Below the pieces are notes generated by a model that saw nothing but the letters and a program-made list of their open reading frames with translations, ran no database searches and was not told where the DNA came from. A stretch of DNA of 39,091 nucleotides from NCBI RefSeq assembly GCF_021010575.1, contig NZ_JAJNAG010000030.1, forward strand, positions 1 through 39,091. Direction: 5' to 3'. The position numbers and the translations under genes were made by a program. The stretch is from Limnobaculum eriocheiris. GTDB lineage: Bacteria > Pseudomonadota > Gammaproteobacteria > Enterobacterales > Enterobacteriaceae. This document shows, one piece after another, positions 32,288 through 39,091 of this stretch; position 1 is the stretch's first letter; every line of letters starts with the position of its first letter.

Positions 32288-33031
32288 ATGTCAGCAGTAA
32301 ATGGTCGCATTCACTCATTTGAATCCTGCGGAACCGTGGACGGTCCGGGTATTCGTTTTATCGTCTTTTTTCAGGGTTGTCTGATGCGTTGTCTTTACTG
32401 TCACAACCGCGATACCTGGGATACCCATGGTGGTAAAGAAGTGACCGTTGACTCGCTGATGAAAGAGATTGTTACCTATCGCCACTTTATGAACGCTTCC
32501 GGTGGTGGTGTTACCGCATCGGGTGGTGAAGCCATTCTACAGGCTGAATTCGTTCGTGACTGGTTCAGAGCCTGTAAAAAGGAAGGGATCCACACTTGCC
32601 TGGATACTAATGGCTTTGTCCGCCGCTATGATGCAGTGATTGATGAGCTGTTGGATGTAACCGATCTGGTGATGCTGGATTTAAAACAGCTGGATGACAG
32701 CGTTCATCAAAATCTGGTGGGTGTCTCCAATCATCGCACCCTTGAATTTGCCCGTCATTTGGCCAAACGCAATCAGAAAACCTGGATCCGTTATGTGGTG
32801 GTTCCCGGCTGGTCTGATGATGAGAAATCTGCCCGGATGCTGGGTGAGTTTACGCAAAACATGACCAATATCGAAAAAATAGAGCTGCTCCCTTACCATG
32901 AGTTGGGTAAACACAAGTGGGTTGCCATGGGCGAAGAGTATGGTCTTGATGGGGTAAAACCACCGACTAAAGAGATTATGGATCGTGTTAAATCCATTCT
33001 TGAAGAGTATGGTCACAAGGTTATCTATTGA
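32288..33031 (+). CDS. pflA: Pyruvate formate-lyase-activating enzyme
   Basis: A 247-residue radical SAM enzyme (E. coli 246) that puts the glycyl radical on PflB. The cluster cysteines are Cys31, Cys35 and Cys38 in [11 protein letters not shown]. The SAM-binding [14 protein letters not shown] and the late [12 protein letters not shown] follow. The ATG at 32288 is chosen because it matches the family start ([15 protein letters not shown]) and has GGAG nine bases upstream; a TTG at 32273 lies over that ribosome site. Separated from pflB by a terminator. Intact. Confidence 0.97.
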   Translation: MSAVNGRIHSFESCGTVDGPGIRFIVFFQGCLMRCLYCHNRDTWDTHGGKEVTVDSLMKEIVTYRHFMNASGGGVTASGGEAILQAEFVRDWFRACKKEGIHTCLDTNGFVRRYDAVIDELLDVTDLVMLDLKQLDDSVHQNLVGVSNHRTLEFARHLAKRNQKTWIRYVVVPGWSDDEKSARMLGEFTQNMTNIEKIELLPYHELGKHKWVAMGEEYGLDGVKPPTKEIMDRVKSILEEYGHKVIY

Positions 33032-33052
33032 TATTCACGCCCCTGCTTATGC

Positions 33053-33084
33053 TAAAAGCCCGCAATAAATTACGGGCTTTTTAA
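33053..33084. terminator. Terminator between pflA and ycaD
   Basis: AAAGCCCG/CGGGCTTT stem with a 10-base loop and T-rich flanks (TTTTTAAAAA on the plus side, TTTTAGC on the minus side). It sits between two converging genes and could serve both. Confidence 0.85.
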
Positions 33085-33104
33085 AAATTAAGAACACCTA
33101 AACT

Positions 33105-34250
33105 TTATTGCATCGCCAATGGATTACGATGGTGCTGCGCCCGGTTAAACAACATTATTAAGAATATCGCTGCCACCACCGCTATTACCACAAACAATAA
33201 TCGGTCGGAATAGTGCTGCATTAATGTAGCCGTTAACGCCGGTCCTGCCAGACTTCCTATCGTATAGCTTAATAAAAGCGTCTGATTCATGGTTATCAGT
33301 TCACTGGTATCCACTTTTTCACATGCCCACGCCATTGCTACAGGATAAAGAGCAAAACCGGAAAAGCCCAAAATAAATAGGGCTGGAGCCAATGGATAAC
33401 CACTGATAATCACCATTGAGCTGACAATAATAGCAAACACTTGAATGCGCAGAACAAACACTCTGCCATATCGTTCAACCAGTTTACCTGCCGGTAGCTG
33501 ACCAACAATCCCTGCCCCCACTATCAGCGCAATCCAATAGCCAACACCAGCATCCCTGTAACCTGCATGAGAAAGATAGAGAGGTAACAGACCATATAAC
33601 GAACCAATCACCACACCGGAAATGATACAGCCGATAATGCCTAACCGTGCATCACGGCGTTTCCACATTGACCATACGGAAAACTTTTTATTAGCATGTT
33701 CAGGCTTAGGAAAGCGGGCAAACAACAATGGCAAAATAGCCAACAATAGCAGAGCAATCACCCAGGGTAGTATCTCATTGAGGTTGGTTGGAATTACACT
33801 CAGGAGCAACTGCCCTATCAGGGTTCCCGCATAGTAAATAACCATATAGGCAGCAAGCAGAAGCCCACGAGTATTAATGGTTCCGCTACGTAATAATGCA
33901 CTTTCTACCACGACCCAAATAACCGCACAGGCAATACCCGCCAACAGGCGCCACAGGCTCCAACTAACAAAGCCAACGGAAAACCCCAGCAATAACGCTG
34001 CTGCAATAAAAAGTGCACAGGAATAGTAATAGGTTCGGTTGAAACCAAAAGCGCTAATGCAGAACCCGGCTACCAGCGTCCCCAGCAGATTTCCGCCGAA
34101 ATAAGACGAACCGACAATACCGACTTGCCAGGTAGTTAAAGATTCATGAATTAACCAGAGAGGAACCAGCGTATTCAGTACCGCCATTGATGTTGTAAAT
34201 AACAACAGCCCGGCCAGCAGTAACAGCACGGGACGACTAAACGCAGACAT
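33105..34250 (-). CDS. ycaD: YcaD, major facilitator superfamily transporter
   Basis: A 381-residue inner-membrane protein (E. coli YcaD 382) with about twelve hydrophobic segments. Shared strings include [42 protein letters not shown] and [14 protein letters not shown]. The substrate is unknown. In E. coli ycaD also lies between the pfl and dms genes, though with ycaN, ycaK and ycaM in between, which are absent here. The 252 bases upstream contain an AT-rich GTTTTTAT/ATAAAAAC hairpin (34427-34446) and no definite promoter. Confidence 0.92.
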   Translation of the reverse strand: MSAFSRPVLLLLAGLLLFTTSMAVLNTLVPLWLIHESLTTWQVGIVGSSYFGGNLLGTLVAGFCISAFGFNRTYYYSCALFIAAALLLGFSVGFVSWSLWRLLAGIACAVIWVVVESALLRSGTINTRGLLLAAYMVIYYAGTLIGQLLLSVIPTNLNEILPWVIALLLLAILPLLFARFPKPEHANKKFSVWSMWKRRDARLGIIGCIISGVVIGSLYGLLPLYLSHAGYRDAGVGYWIALIVGAGIVGQLPAGKLVERYGRVFVLRIQVFAIIVSSMVIISGYPLAPALFILGFSGFALYPVAMAWACEKVDTSELITMNQTLLLSYTIGSLAGPALTATLMQHYSDRLLFVVIAVVAAIFLIMLFNRAQHHRNPLAMQ

Positions 34251-34502
34251 TTTTATGCCAAAACAAGGGAAGGAAACACAGTGTTGCGCATCATCCCACC
34301 GCTATATTAAAAGTCAATTGGCAAAAAAATAGTTGTTACATATTTGTAGTGGTTAAAAATCATCACTTCTGAAAAATTATTTTTAATACAGCTAATTAGC
34401 ATTTTTAAATATGCCGCTAACCATTAGTTTTTATTGTTATAAAAACGCATTGAATATAAGAGAAGGGAAATAACCATCAGAAGCATTAACGGCTCACCAA
34501 AC

Positions 34503-35060
34503 TTAGTTGAGAGGCGTTAATGAAATATGACCGTGATAACAAGCCAGTTTACACTTTCCGCATCCGTTACAGCGAGCCTTGTCTATCGTTACCTGATTAA
34601 ATGAATCAAAGGTTATCGCCTGCTGCGGACAACTCATCACACACAGACGGCAATAATTATCCATTCGCCCCAGACAACTGGTACCGACAATAGGTTTCAG
34701 ACCGGTATCAGGCGTAATTTGAGACTCCAGCGCACCGGTTTGGCACACATCGGTACACTTATGGCAAAAATCGCAATCGGCATATTCGATTTGCAGCCCG
34801 GCCTTACCACCACTGATAGCGATAATTCCATAGGGACAGGCCGATACACACTCACCACAGCCACTACATAAGCGTAAAAATAATGATTCCGCAATTGCCT
34901 GCGGAGGACGACCTGTCTGACGAGCAATATCCTGATGTTCAATCGTTGCCTGAGTCTGCTGCCCGGCTTTGAAAAAGCCGCGTAGTAGACCCCGACGACT
35001 CACCGTATGGTGAGTCATCCAGGCTTTGTAGTATTTCTCATCACGACTATCAATAGCCAT
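34503..35060 (-). CDS. NapF-like 4Fe-4S ferredoxin-type protein of the dms cluster
   Basis: A 185-residue cytoplasmic-type ferredoxin related to NapF. Cysteine clusters appear in order: CSGCGECVSACP, CDFCHKCTDVCQ, CRLCVMSCP and CNGCGKCKLACY, enough for three to four [4Fe-4S] centres. An SRRGLLRGFF string near residue 21 resembles the N-terminal SRRG of NapF and superficially a Tat motif, but no export signal follows. The start shares one base with the dmsD stop, so it is translated with the DMSO reductase genes. E. coli dmsABC lacks such a gene; other gammaproteobacterial dms operons carry one. A role in maturation or electron supply for the reductase is inferred. Frame intact. Confidence 0.85.
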   Translation of the reverse strand: MAIDSRDEKYYKAWMTHHTVSRRGLLRGFFKAGQQTQATIEHQDIARQTGRPPQAIAESLFLRLCSGCGECVSACPYGIIAISGGKAGLQIEYADCDFCHKCTDVCQTGALESQITPDTGLKPIVGTSCLGRMDNYCRLCVMSCPQQAITFDSFNQVTIDKARCNGCGKCKLACYHGHISLTPLN

Positions 35061-35701
35061 CAGAAAAACAGATCTTTACTGATTACAGAAACGTTCAGAC
35101 GCTGTTGCCAGTGAGCTAAAGTAATGGAGGTTAACCGGGCAACTCCCTGATAAAAAGGGTGCTCCGCCCTCTCTTCCAGTAAAGCTAAAAAGCGTCCACT
35201 CCAGGGTAATACATGATCACTCAAGAGAATGTTCAATTGTTCAGGCTGATTTTCTGCTAACCATGCCGCCAGCATTAGCAGTAAACCGATATGATCTTCC
35301 GGTTCACGATGTTGCTGTTGAACTTCAATACCCACAGAGGCTTGCCACTGGCGCAAATCTAACGTTGAATTGCCAAACACCACACTTTCGCGATCCAGAT
35401 AAACCGAACCCCATGGTGGCGCAGGTAATGCGTCCGGGCCAATAAATAAACGCTGATAGGCTTCATCCAGCGTCTGTCGATGCTCGGTATTTAATCCCGT
35501 ATTAATCAATGCCGCAGCAGCCCGAATCTCGGTCATTGCGCCACAGGGCCATTCCTCTTGCCAGTTATCATTACCAAGCAATTCCAGCAGAGAAACAACT
35601 TCCGGCCGGTCTGGGGCATAATACAGTAGAGCACCCAGCATTCTGCCGGTTAACGAAACATCATCAAGATCGGCAAGGCCAGGTATAGCAGAAGAAGTCA
35701 T
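35060..35701 (-). CDS. dmsD: DmsD, Tat proofreading chaperone for DmsA
   Basis: A 213-residue TorD/DmsD-family chaperone (E. coli DmsD 204) that binds the twin-arginine leader of the DMSO reductase catalytic subunit during cofactor loading. Family landmarks are AYQRLFIGPDALPAPPWGSVYLDRESVVFG, EPEDHIGLLLMLAAWLAE and HVLPWSGRF. The ATG at 35699-35701 has AAAGG seven bases upstream; a TTG ten codons earlier is rejected. In E. coli dmsD lies elsewhere on the chromosome; here it follows dmsC. It remains open although its client DmsA is broken. Confidence 0.92.
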   Translation of the reverse strand: MTSSAIPGLADLDDVSLTGRMLGALLYYAPDRPEVVSLLELLGNDNWQEEWPCGAMTEIRAAAALINTGLNTEHRQTLDEAYQRLFIGPDALPAPPWGSVYLDRESVVFGNSTLDLRQWQASVGIEVQQQHREPEDHIGLLLMLAAWLAENQPEQLNILLSDHVLPWSGRFLALLEERAEHPFYQGVARLTSITLAHWQQRLNVSVISKDLFF

Positions 35702-35728
35702 AAATAACCTTTCAGTCAGTTGGAAACG

Positions 35729-35762
35729 CAATAAACAGCGCCCTTTCAGGCGCCGTTTATTG
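35729..35762 (-). other. Intergenic hairpin between dmsC and dmsD
   Basis: Long near-perfect stem, CAATAAACGGCGCC/GGCGCTGTTTATTG on the minus strand, with a short AAA-containing loop and one mismatch. It occupies most of the 70-base gap. No U-run follows, so a processing or stability element is as likely as termination; it could set different levels for dmsABC and dmsD. Confidence 0.6.
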
Positions 35763-35771
35763 TATTACAGA

Positions 35772-36626
35772 TTAACCACCGAAGGTCACACCAACGGTCA
35801 TATGCAGATTATAGAATACTGCCCGGCCAATGATTTCACCGCAAACCACCAGAATGAAACCCGCTAACATGGCTGGAGTTCCCGGTTTATTGCCCTTAAG
35901 CATGGGATAGATCCACAGCCCCAGACCAATAGCGACCAGAACTAAACGCAGTGCCATCAATTGACCAAACTGTGGAACCAGCGCCATCGCAGAAGTCACC
36001 GTGCTGTGCATACCCGCCAGTTCAGTACCCTGCATTAATGCGGAACCAATGCTGACCAGAAACGCAATCACGCTTACCGCAGCCAACATTTTTCCGCTGC
36101 AATTGCAGTCACGGTTCTTCAGCAGACAACCCAGCAGTGGGCCCCCAATCAGTACCGTCAGGAAGAAGTTCAGCGTGGTATAGCCGTTATGCCAGGTTGG
36201 TACCGTATCGATCTGATATACGCGGCACATTGCATAAACAAAGGCTACACCGGCAATCATACCGATAATCAACCAGATTTTGCCCAAGGCCTGAGGCATT
36301 TTGCCCAGTATTGCAATTAGCCAGTAGAAACCGCCAATAGCAAAAAACGCCGAACCCAATGCAATCTCATTACTCAGGCCTGACTCACCGACACGATTTA
36401 ATGAATTAAATGCGCGGACAATGGTTCCCAGATGCATTACTGAAGCAATAAAAGCAATGCCCATCAGAACCCAGATAAAGAACATGCCTTTATGAATCGA
36501 CTTTCTCTGTTCTTCGGTTGTCTTATTACACAGAAGCGCCAGGCCTAAAACGATAAACCCACCGACCGCACACTGGCCCAGTACGGTGAATAACATCAAC
36601 GGCCATTCATGCCATCCCAGTTCCAT
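35772..36626 (-). CDS. dmsC: DmsC, DMSO reductase membrane anchor
   Basis: A 284-residue membrane protein (E. coli 287) with eight hydrophobic segments that anchors DmsAB and oxidises menaquinol. The start MELGWHEWPLMLFTVLGQC matches the family, and the ATG follows a strong GGAGG. Upstream in-frame codons to 36683 lie inside dmsB and are rejected. RAFNSLNRVGESGLSNEIALGSAFFA and the C-terminal GRAVFYNLHMTVG are conserved. The gene starts one base after dmsB ends. Open frame intact, but its partners DmsA and DmsB are disrupted. Confidence 0.94.
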   Translation of the reverse strand: MELGWHEWPLMLFTVLGQCAVGGFIVLGLALLCNKTTEEQRKSIHKGMFFIWVLMGIAFIASVMHLGTIVRAFNSLNRVGESGLSNEIALGSAFFAIGGFYWLIAILGKMPQALGKIWLIIGMIAGVAFVYAMCRVYQIDTVPTWHNGYTTLNFFLTVLIGGPLLGCLLKNRDCNCSGKMLAAVSVIAFLVSIGSALMQGTELAGMHSTVTSAMALVPQFGQLMALRLVLVAIGLGLWIYPMLKGNKPGTPAMLAGFILVVCGEIIGRAVFYNLHMTVGVTFGG

Positions 36627-36627
36627 A

Positions 36628-37248
36628 TTAAACCTCCTTCGGATTGGATAAATGACCGGTGGTGTCACCAACAGGACGACCACAGGCGTTAGGTTTCAGC
36701 ACAATATTTGGCCGGGTATATTTTTCAGCCGGTAATGGTGCAATTTCAGCCAGATGACCATGCTTCTCACGCAGTTCATCAATTGGCCCAAAGTCCAGCG
36801 CACGTAAAGGGCAAGACTCTACGCAAATTGGCTTTTTACCCTCTTTTATCACCCGCTCATGGCAACCATCACACTTGGTCATATGGCCTTTAGCAGCGTT
36901 ATATTACGGTGCGCCGTATGGACAGGCCATATGGCAATAACGACAGCCGATACAAACCTCTTCATTGACCAGTACAAAACCGTTTTCATCCTTATGCATT
37001 GCGCCACTTGGACAGACTTTAACGCAGGCAGGATCGCTACAGTGATTACAGGCGATGGACAAATAGTAGGCAAATACGTTCTGATTCCAGGTATCGCCAT
37101 CTTTTTGCCAGTCGCCACCGGCATATTCATAAATGCGACGGAAACTGACATCCGGAGTTAAATCTTTATAGTCTTTACACGCCAGCTCGCAGGTTTTACA
37201 GCCCGTGCAACGACTTGAATCAATAAAAAAACCATATTGTGTTGTCAT
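36628..37248 (-). pseudogene. dmsB: dmsB, iron-sulfur subunit, with in-frame ochre codon
   Basis: The full frame is 206 codons plus stop and matches E. coli DmsB (205) almost throughout, but codon 115 (36904-36906) is TAA. The site reads CPYGAP-stop-YNAAKGHMTKCDGC where relatives have CPYGAPQYN, so a Gln codon CAA became TAA by one C-to-T change. The reading frame is unbroken beyond it to NPKEV and the normal stop. The shortened 114-residue product keeps CTGCKTCELAC, CNHCSDPACVKVC and CIGCRYCHMAC but loses CDGC and the final CVESC, so the four-cluster electron wire cannot form. Restart at the later ATG (36880-36882) would make an isolated tail. Start at 37248 follows AAGGAG. Confidence 0.9.
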
Positions 37249-37258
37249 TGGCTGCTCC

Positions 37259-38967
37259 TTAAACTTTCGCAACTTCAACTAAGTTTGTATGCTGAGGATT
37301 ACCTTTCGCCAGCGGTGAAGGTCGATGAGTGGTCAGTACGTTAATACTTCCCGCATGATCGACACCTTTGCCATCCGGCGTATACCAGGCACCCTCACCT
37401 AATGCAACAACACCCGGCATCATACGTGGTGTCACTTTGACGTTAATTTGAGTCTCGCCCCGATCGTTGAACATGCGGATCATGTCACCGTTTTTAATGC
37501 CGCGTTTCTGTGCATCAATTGGGTTCATCCATACTTCCTGACGGGCGGCTGCTTTCAACACATCAATATTGCCGTAAGTAGAGTGACAACGCGCTTTATA
37601 GTGGAATCCGATCAGTTGCAGTGGGTAAGTATCACGCATCGGATCGTCTGCCCCTTCAAAAGTAGAGACATGAATCGGCAGTGGTGAAATCACATCACCT
37701 TTCGGCAGTTCCCAGGTTTTAGCCATTTCAGCTAAACGCTCTGAATAAATCTCGATTTTGCCTGAAGGCGTACTTAATGGGTTAGCCTGTGGGTCATCAC
37801 GGAATGATTTATAGGCAATAAAGTGCCCGGCTGGATCTTTACGTTTGATAATTCCCACTTTGCGGAACTCTTCAAACGTTGGCAGCAGAGGATCTTTCTC
37901 ACAGGATTGCTGATACAGATGACGCAACCACTCTTCCTGAGTGCGGCCTTCAGTAAACTGAGATTCAACGCCCATACGTTTGGCAATCTCTGAGGTCATC
38001 TCATAGATAGAGCGGCACTCAAACTGAGGCTCAATCGCTTTATCAGCAAAAATGACATAGCCCATATTTCCTGATGAGGCATCCAGACAGAAATCCATCT
38101 GCTCTGAGGTAGTCAGATCTGGCAGTAAAATATCAGCACAACGGGCGCTGGCAGTCATGTGGTTTTCAATCACCACAATCATTTCACACTTAGTATCATC
38201 GCCAAGAATTTCCAACGTCTTATTAATATCTGAATGCTGGTTCAGCATGCTGTTACCGGCATAGTTCCAGATAAATTTAATGGGTTGTTTCAACTTGTCG
38301 GTACCACGTACACCATCACGGGTCGCGGTCATTTCCGGGCGCGCATAATTGCATCAGTCCACAGGAAGAAAGAGATACTGTCTTTGATTGGGTTTTCCAG
38401 CGTTGGAAAACGCACAAAAGGAATGGCGTAAGAGCCTTCACGCGCACCGGTGTTACCACCGGTAATACCCACATTACCGGTCAGACAGGCTAAAGCTGCT
38501 ATTGAACGAGCAACCTGTTCACCATTAGCATGACGCTGAGGCCCCCAACCCTGACAAATATAGGCCGGTTTAGCCGTACCAATTTCACGAGCTAATTTAA
38601 CGATACGGTCGGCTGGAATGGCGGTAATTTTAGATGCCCATTCCGGAGTTTTCGCAATGCCGTCATCCCCTTCACCCAGAATATAGGCTTTATAGTGACC
38701 ATTGCGCGGAGCGCTTGCCGGTAATGTCTTCTCGTCATAACCGACGCAGTATTTATCCAGAAATGGCTGATCGACTAAATTTTCAGCGATCATTACATAA
38801 GCCAGCGCAGATACCAGTGCAGCATCGGTACCCGGTGTAATTGGGATCCACTCATCTTCACGCCCTGCTGCGGTATCACAATAGCGAGGGTCAATGATAA
38901 TCATTCTGGCATTGGATTTTTCCCGTGCCTGTTCAAGCAGATAAGTAATACCACCGCCGCTCATGCG
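37259..38967 (-). pseudogene. dmsA: dmsA, DMSO reductase catalytic subunit, frameshifted and IS-interrupted
   Basis: C-terminal part of the molybdopterin catalytic subunit, in two frames. From 38967 the sequence reads RMSGGGITYLLEQAREKSNARMI onward, as in E. coli DmsA, until a stop at 38329. The homology resumes at MTATRDGVRGTDKLKQPIKFIW (38332 leftward) and runs to the normal end, NPQHTNLVEVAKV. At the join, IMRARK-stop should read about IMRGPEMTATRDG, so one base is missing in the GCGCGCCC run near 38337-38342. At 38968 dmsA homology stops abruptly and an IS10-like end begins. The Tat leader, first Fe-S motif and start codon lie beyond the window if they survive. No active enzyme can come from this copy. 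Confidence 0.92.
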
Positions 38968-39091
38968 CTGAGGGATCCCCACAAAATCAGCGCTAATAAA
39001 CCAACACCATACTCTGGTAGGTTTTGGCGAGATGATTAAGAACAGTACTGAGTACTGTTCGTCTTAAAATTAGCGGAGAGTGTCGCAAGAC
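38968..39091 (-). mobile_element. End of an IS4-family, IS10-like insertion sequence (partial)
   Basis: The first 13 bases inward, CTGAGGGATCCCC, match the IS10 terminal repeat CTGAGAGATCCCC at 12 positions. The sequence behind them encodes a transposase C-terminus on the minus strand. Homology of dmsA ends exactly at this point, so the boundary at 38967/38968 is firm. The other end and the 9-bp target duplication are outside the window; if present, the duplication should be 38959-38967. Confidence 0.85.
38993..39091 (-). CDS. IS10-like transposase C-terminus (partial, possibly frameshifted)
   Basis: The minus strand reads VLRHS, PLILRRTVLSTVLNHLAK and then TYQSMVLVY before a TAG at 38993. 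VLRHS is identical to the start of the IS10 transposase tail (VLRHSGYTITRED...LLAQNLFTHGYAL). After NHLAK a better match is found one frame over: NLPEYGVGLLALIL aligns with the QNLFTHGYAL region. One extra A in the AAAA run at 39016-39019 would join the two. In that frame the stop would lie past the terminal repeat, in dmsA DNA. Only about 32 residues are visible. Confidence 0.7.
   Translation of the reverse strand, partial: VLRHSPLILRRTVLSTVLNHLAKTYQSMVLVY

Overview
This 39 kb window is a chromosomal segment from a member of the Enterobacterales. Gene content and order follow the ycbL-mukB-msbA-rpsA-aroA-serC-pfl-dms stretch of the Escherichia coli map. The proteins are clearly diverged from E. 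coli and Salmonella, and extra genes sit at several joints, so this is a different genus. A Budviciaceae-like lineage is only a guess. Almost every gene can be assigned by recalled homology.

Layout: positions 1-133 are the end of an IS1-family element. Positions 243-3606 (minus strand) encode the hydrolase YcbL and two cell-wall enzymes, MepK and LdtD. Positions 3820-11147 (minus) hold the cmoM-mukF-mukE-mukB operon for chromosome condensation and tRNA modification. elyC (plus) is divergent from it. Positions 12107-18238 (minus) hold comEC/ycaI, msbA, lpxK, ycaR and kdsB, which covers Kdo synthesis, lipid A kinase and lipid A export. Positions 18499-21347 (minus) are cmk, rpsA and ihfB. Positions 21619-24891 (minus) are serC, an amino-acid racemase and aroA. 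ansB (minus) and ycaO (plus) are divergent. Positions 28821-33031 (plus) are focA, pflB and pflA, the anaerobic pyruvate/formate system, with a recognisable FNR-type promoter. ycaD follows on the minus strand. Positions 34503-38967 (minus) are a DMSO reductase cluster: dmsA, dmsB, dmsC, dmsD and a napF-like ferredoxin gene. The window ends inside an IS4-family, IS10-like element.

The most notable result is gene decay. The comEC homologue has a single in-frame TAG where relatives have Trp, and the remaining 61 codons are intact. dmsB has a single in-frame TAA where relatives have Gln. dmsA carries a one-base deletion and is cut by the IS10-like element. dmsC, dmsD and the napF-like gene look intact, so the loss of DMSO respiration appears recent. 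The DNA runs only about 130 bases into an IS at each end, which suggests a complete assembly contig bounded by repeats.

No tRNA, rRNA, CRISPR array, prophage or defence system was seen. Nothing here clearly amounts to an undescribed system. The best leads are the decay pattern, an inverted repeat enclosing a TTGACA box upstream of elyC, an 18-bp palindrome upstream of ycaO, and an apparent lipoprotein signal on LdtD.
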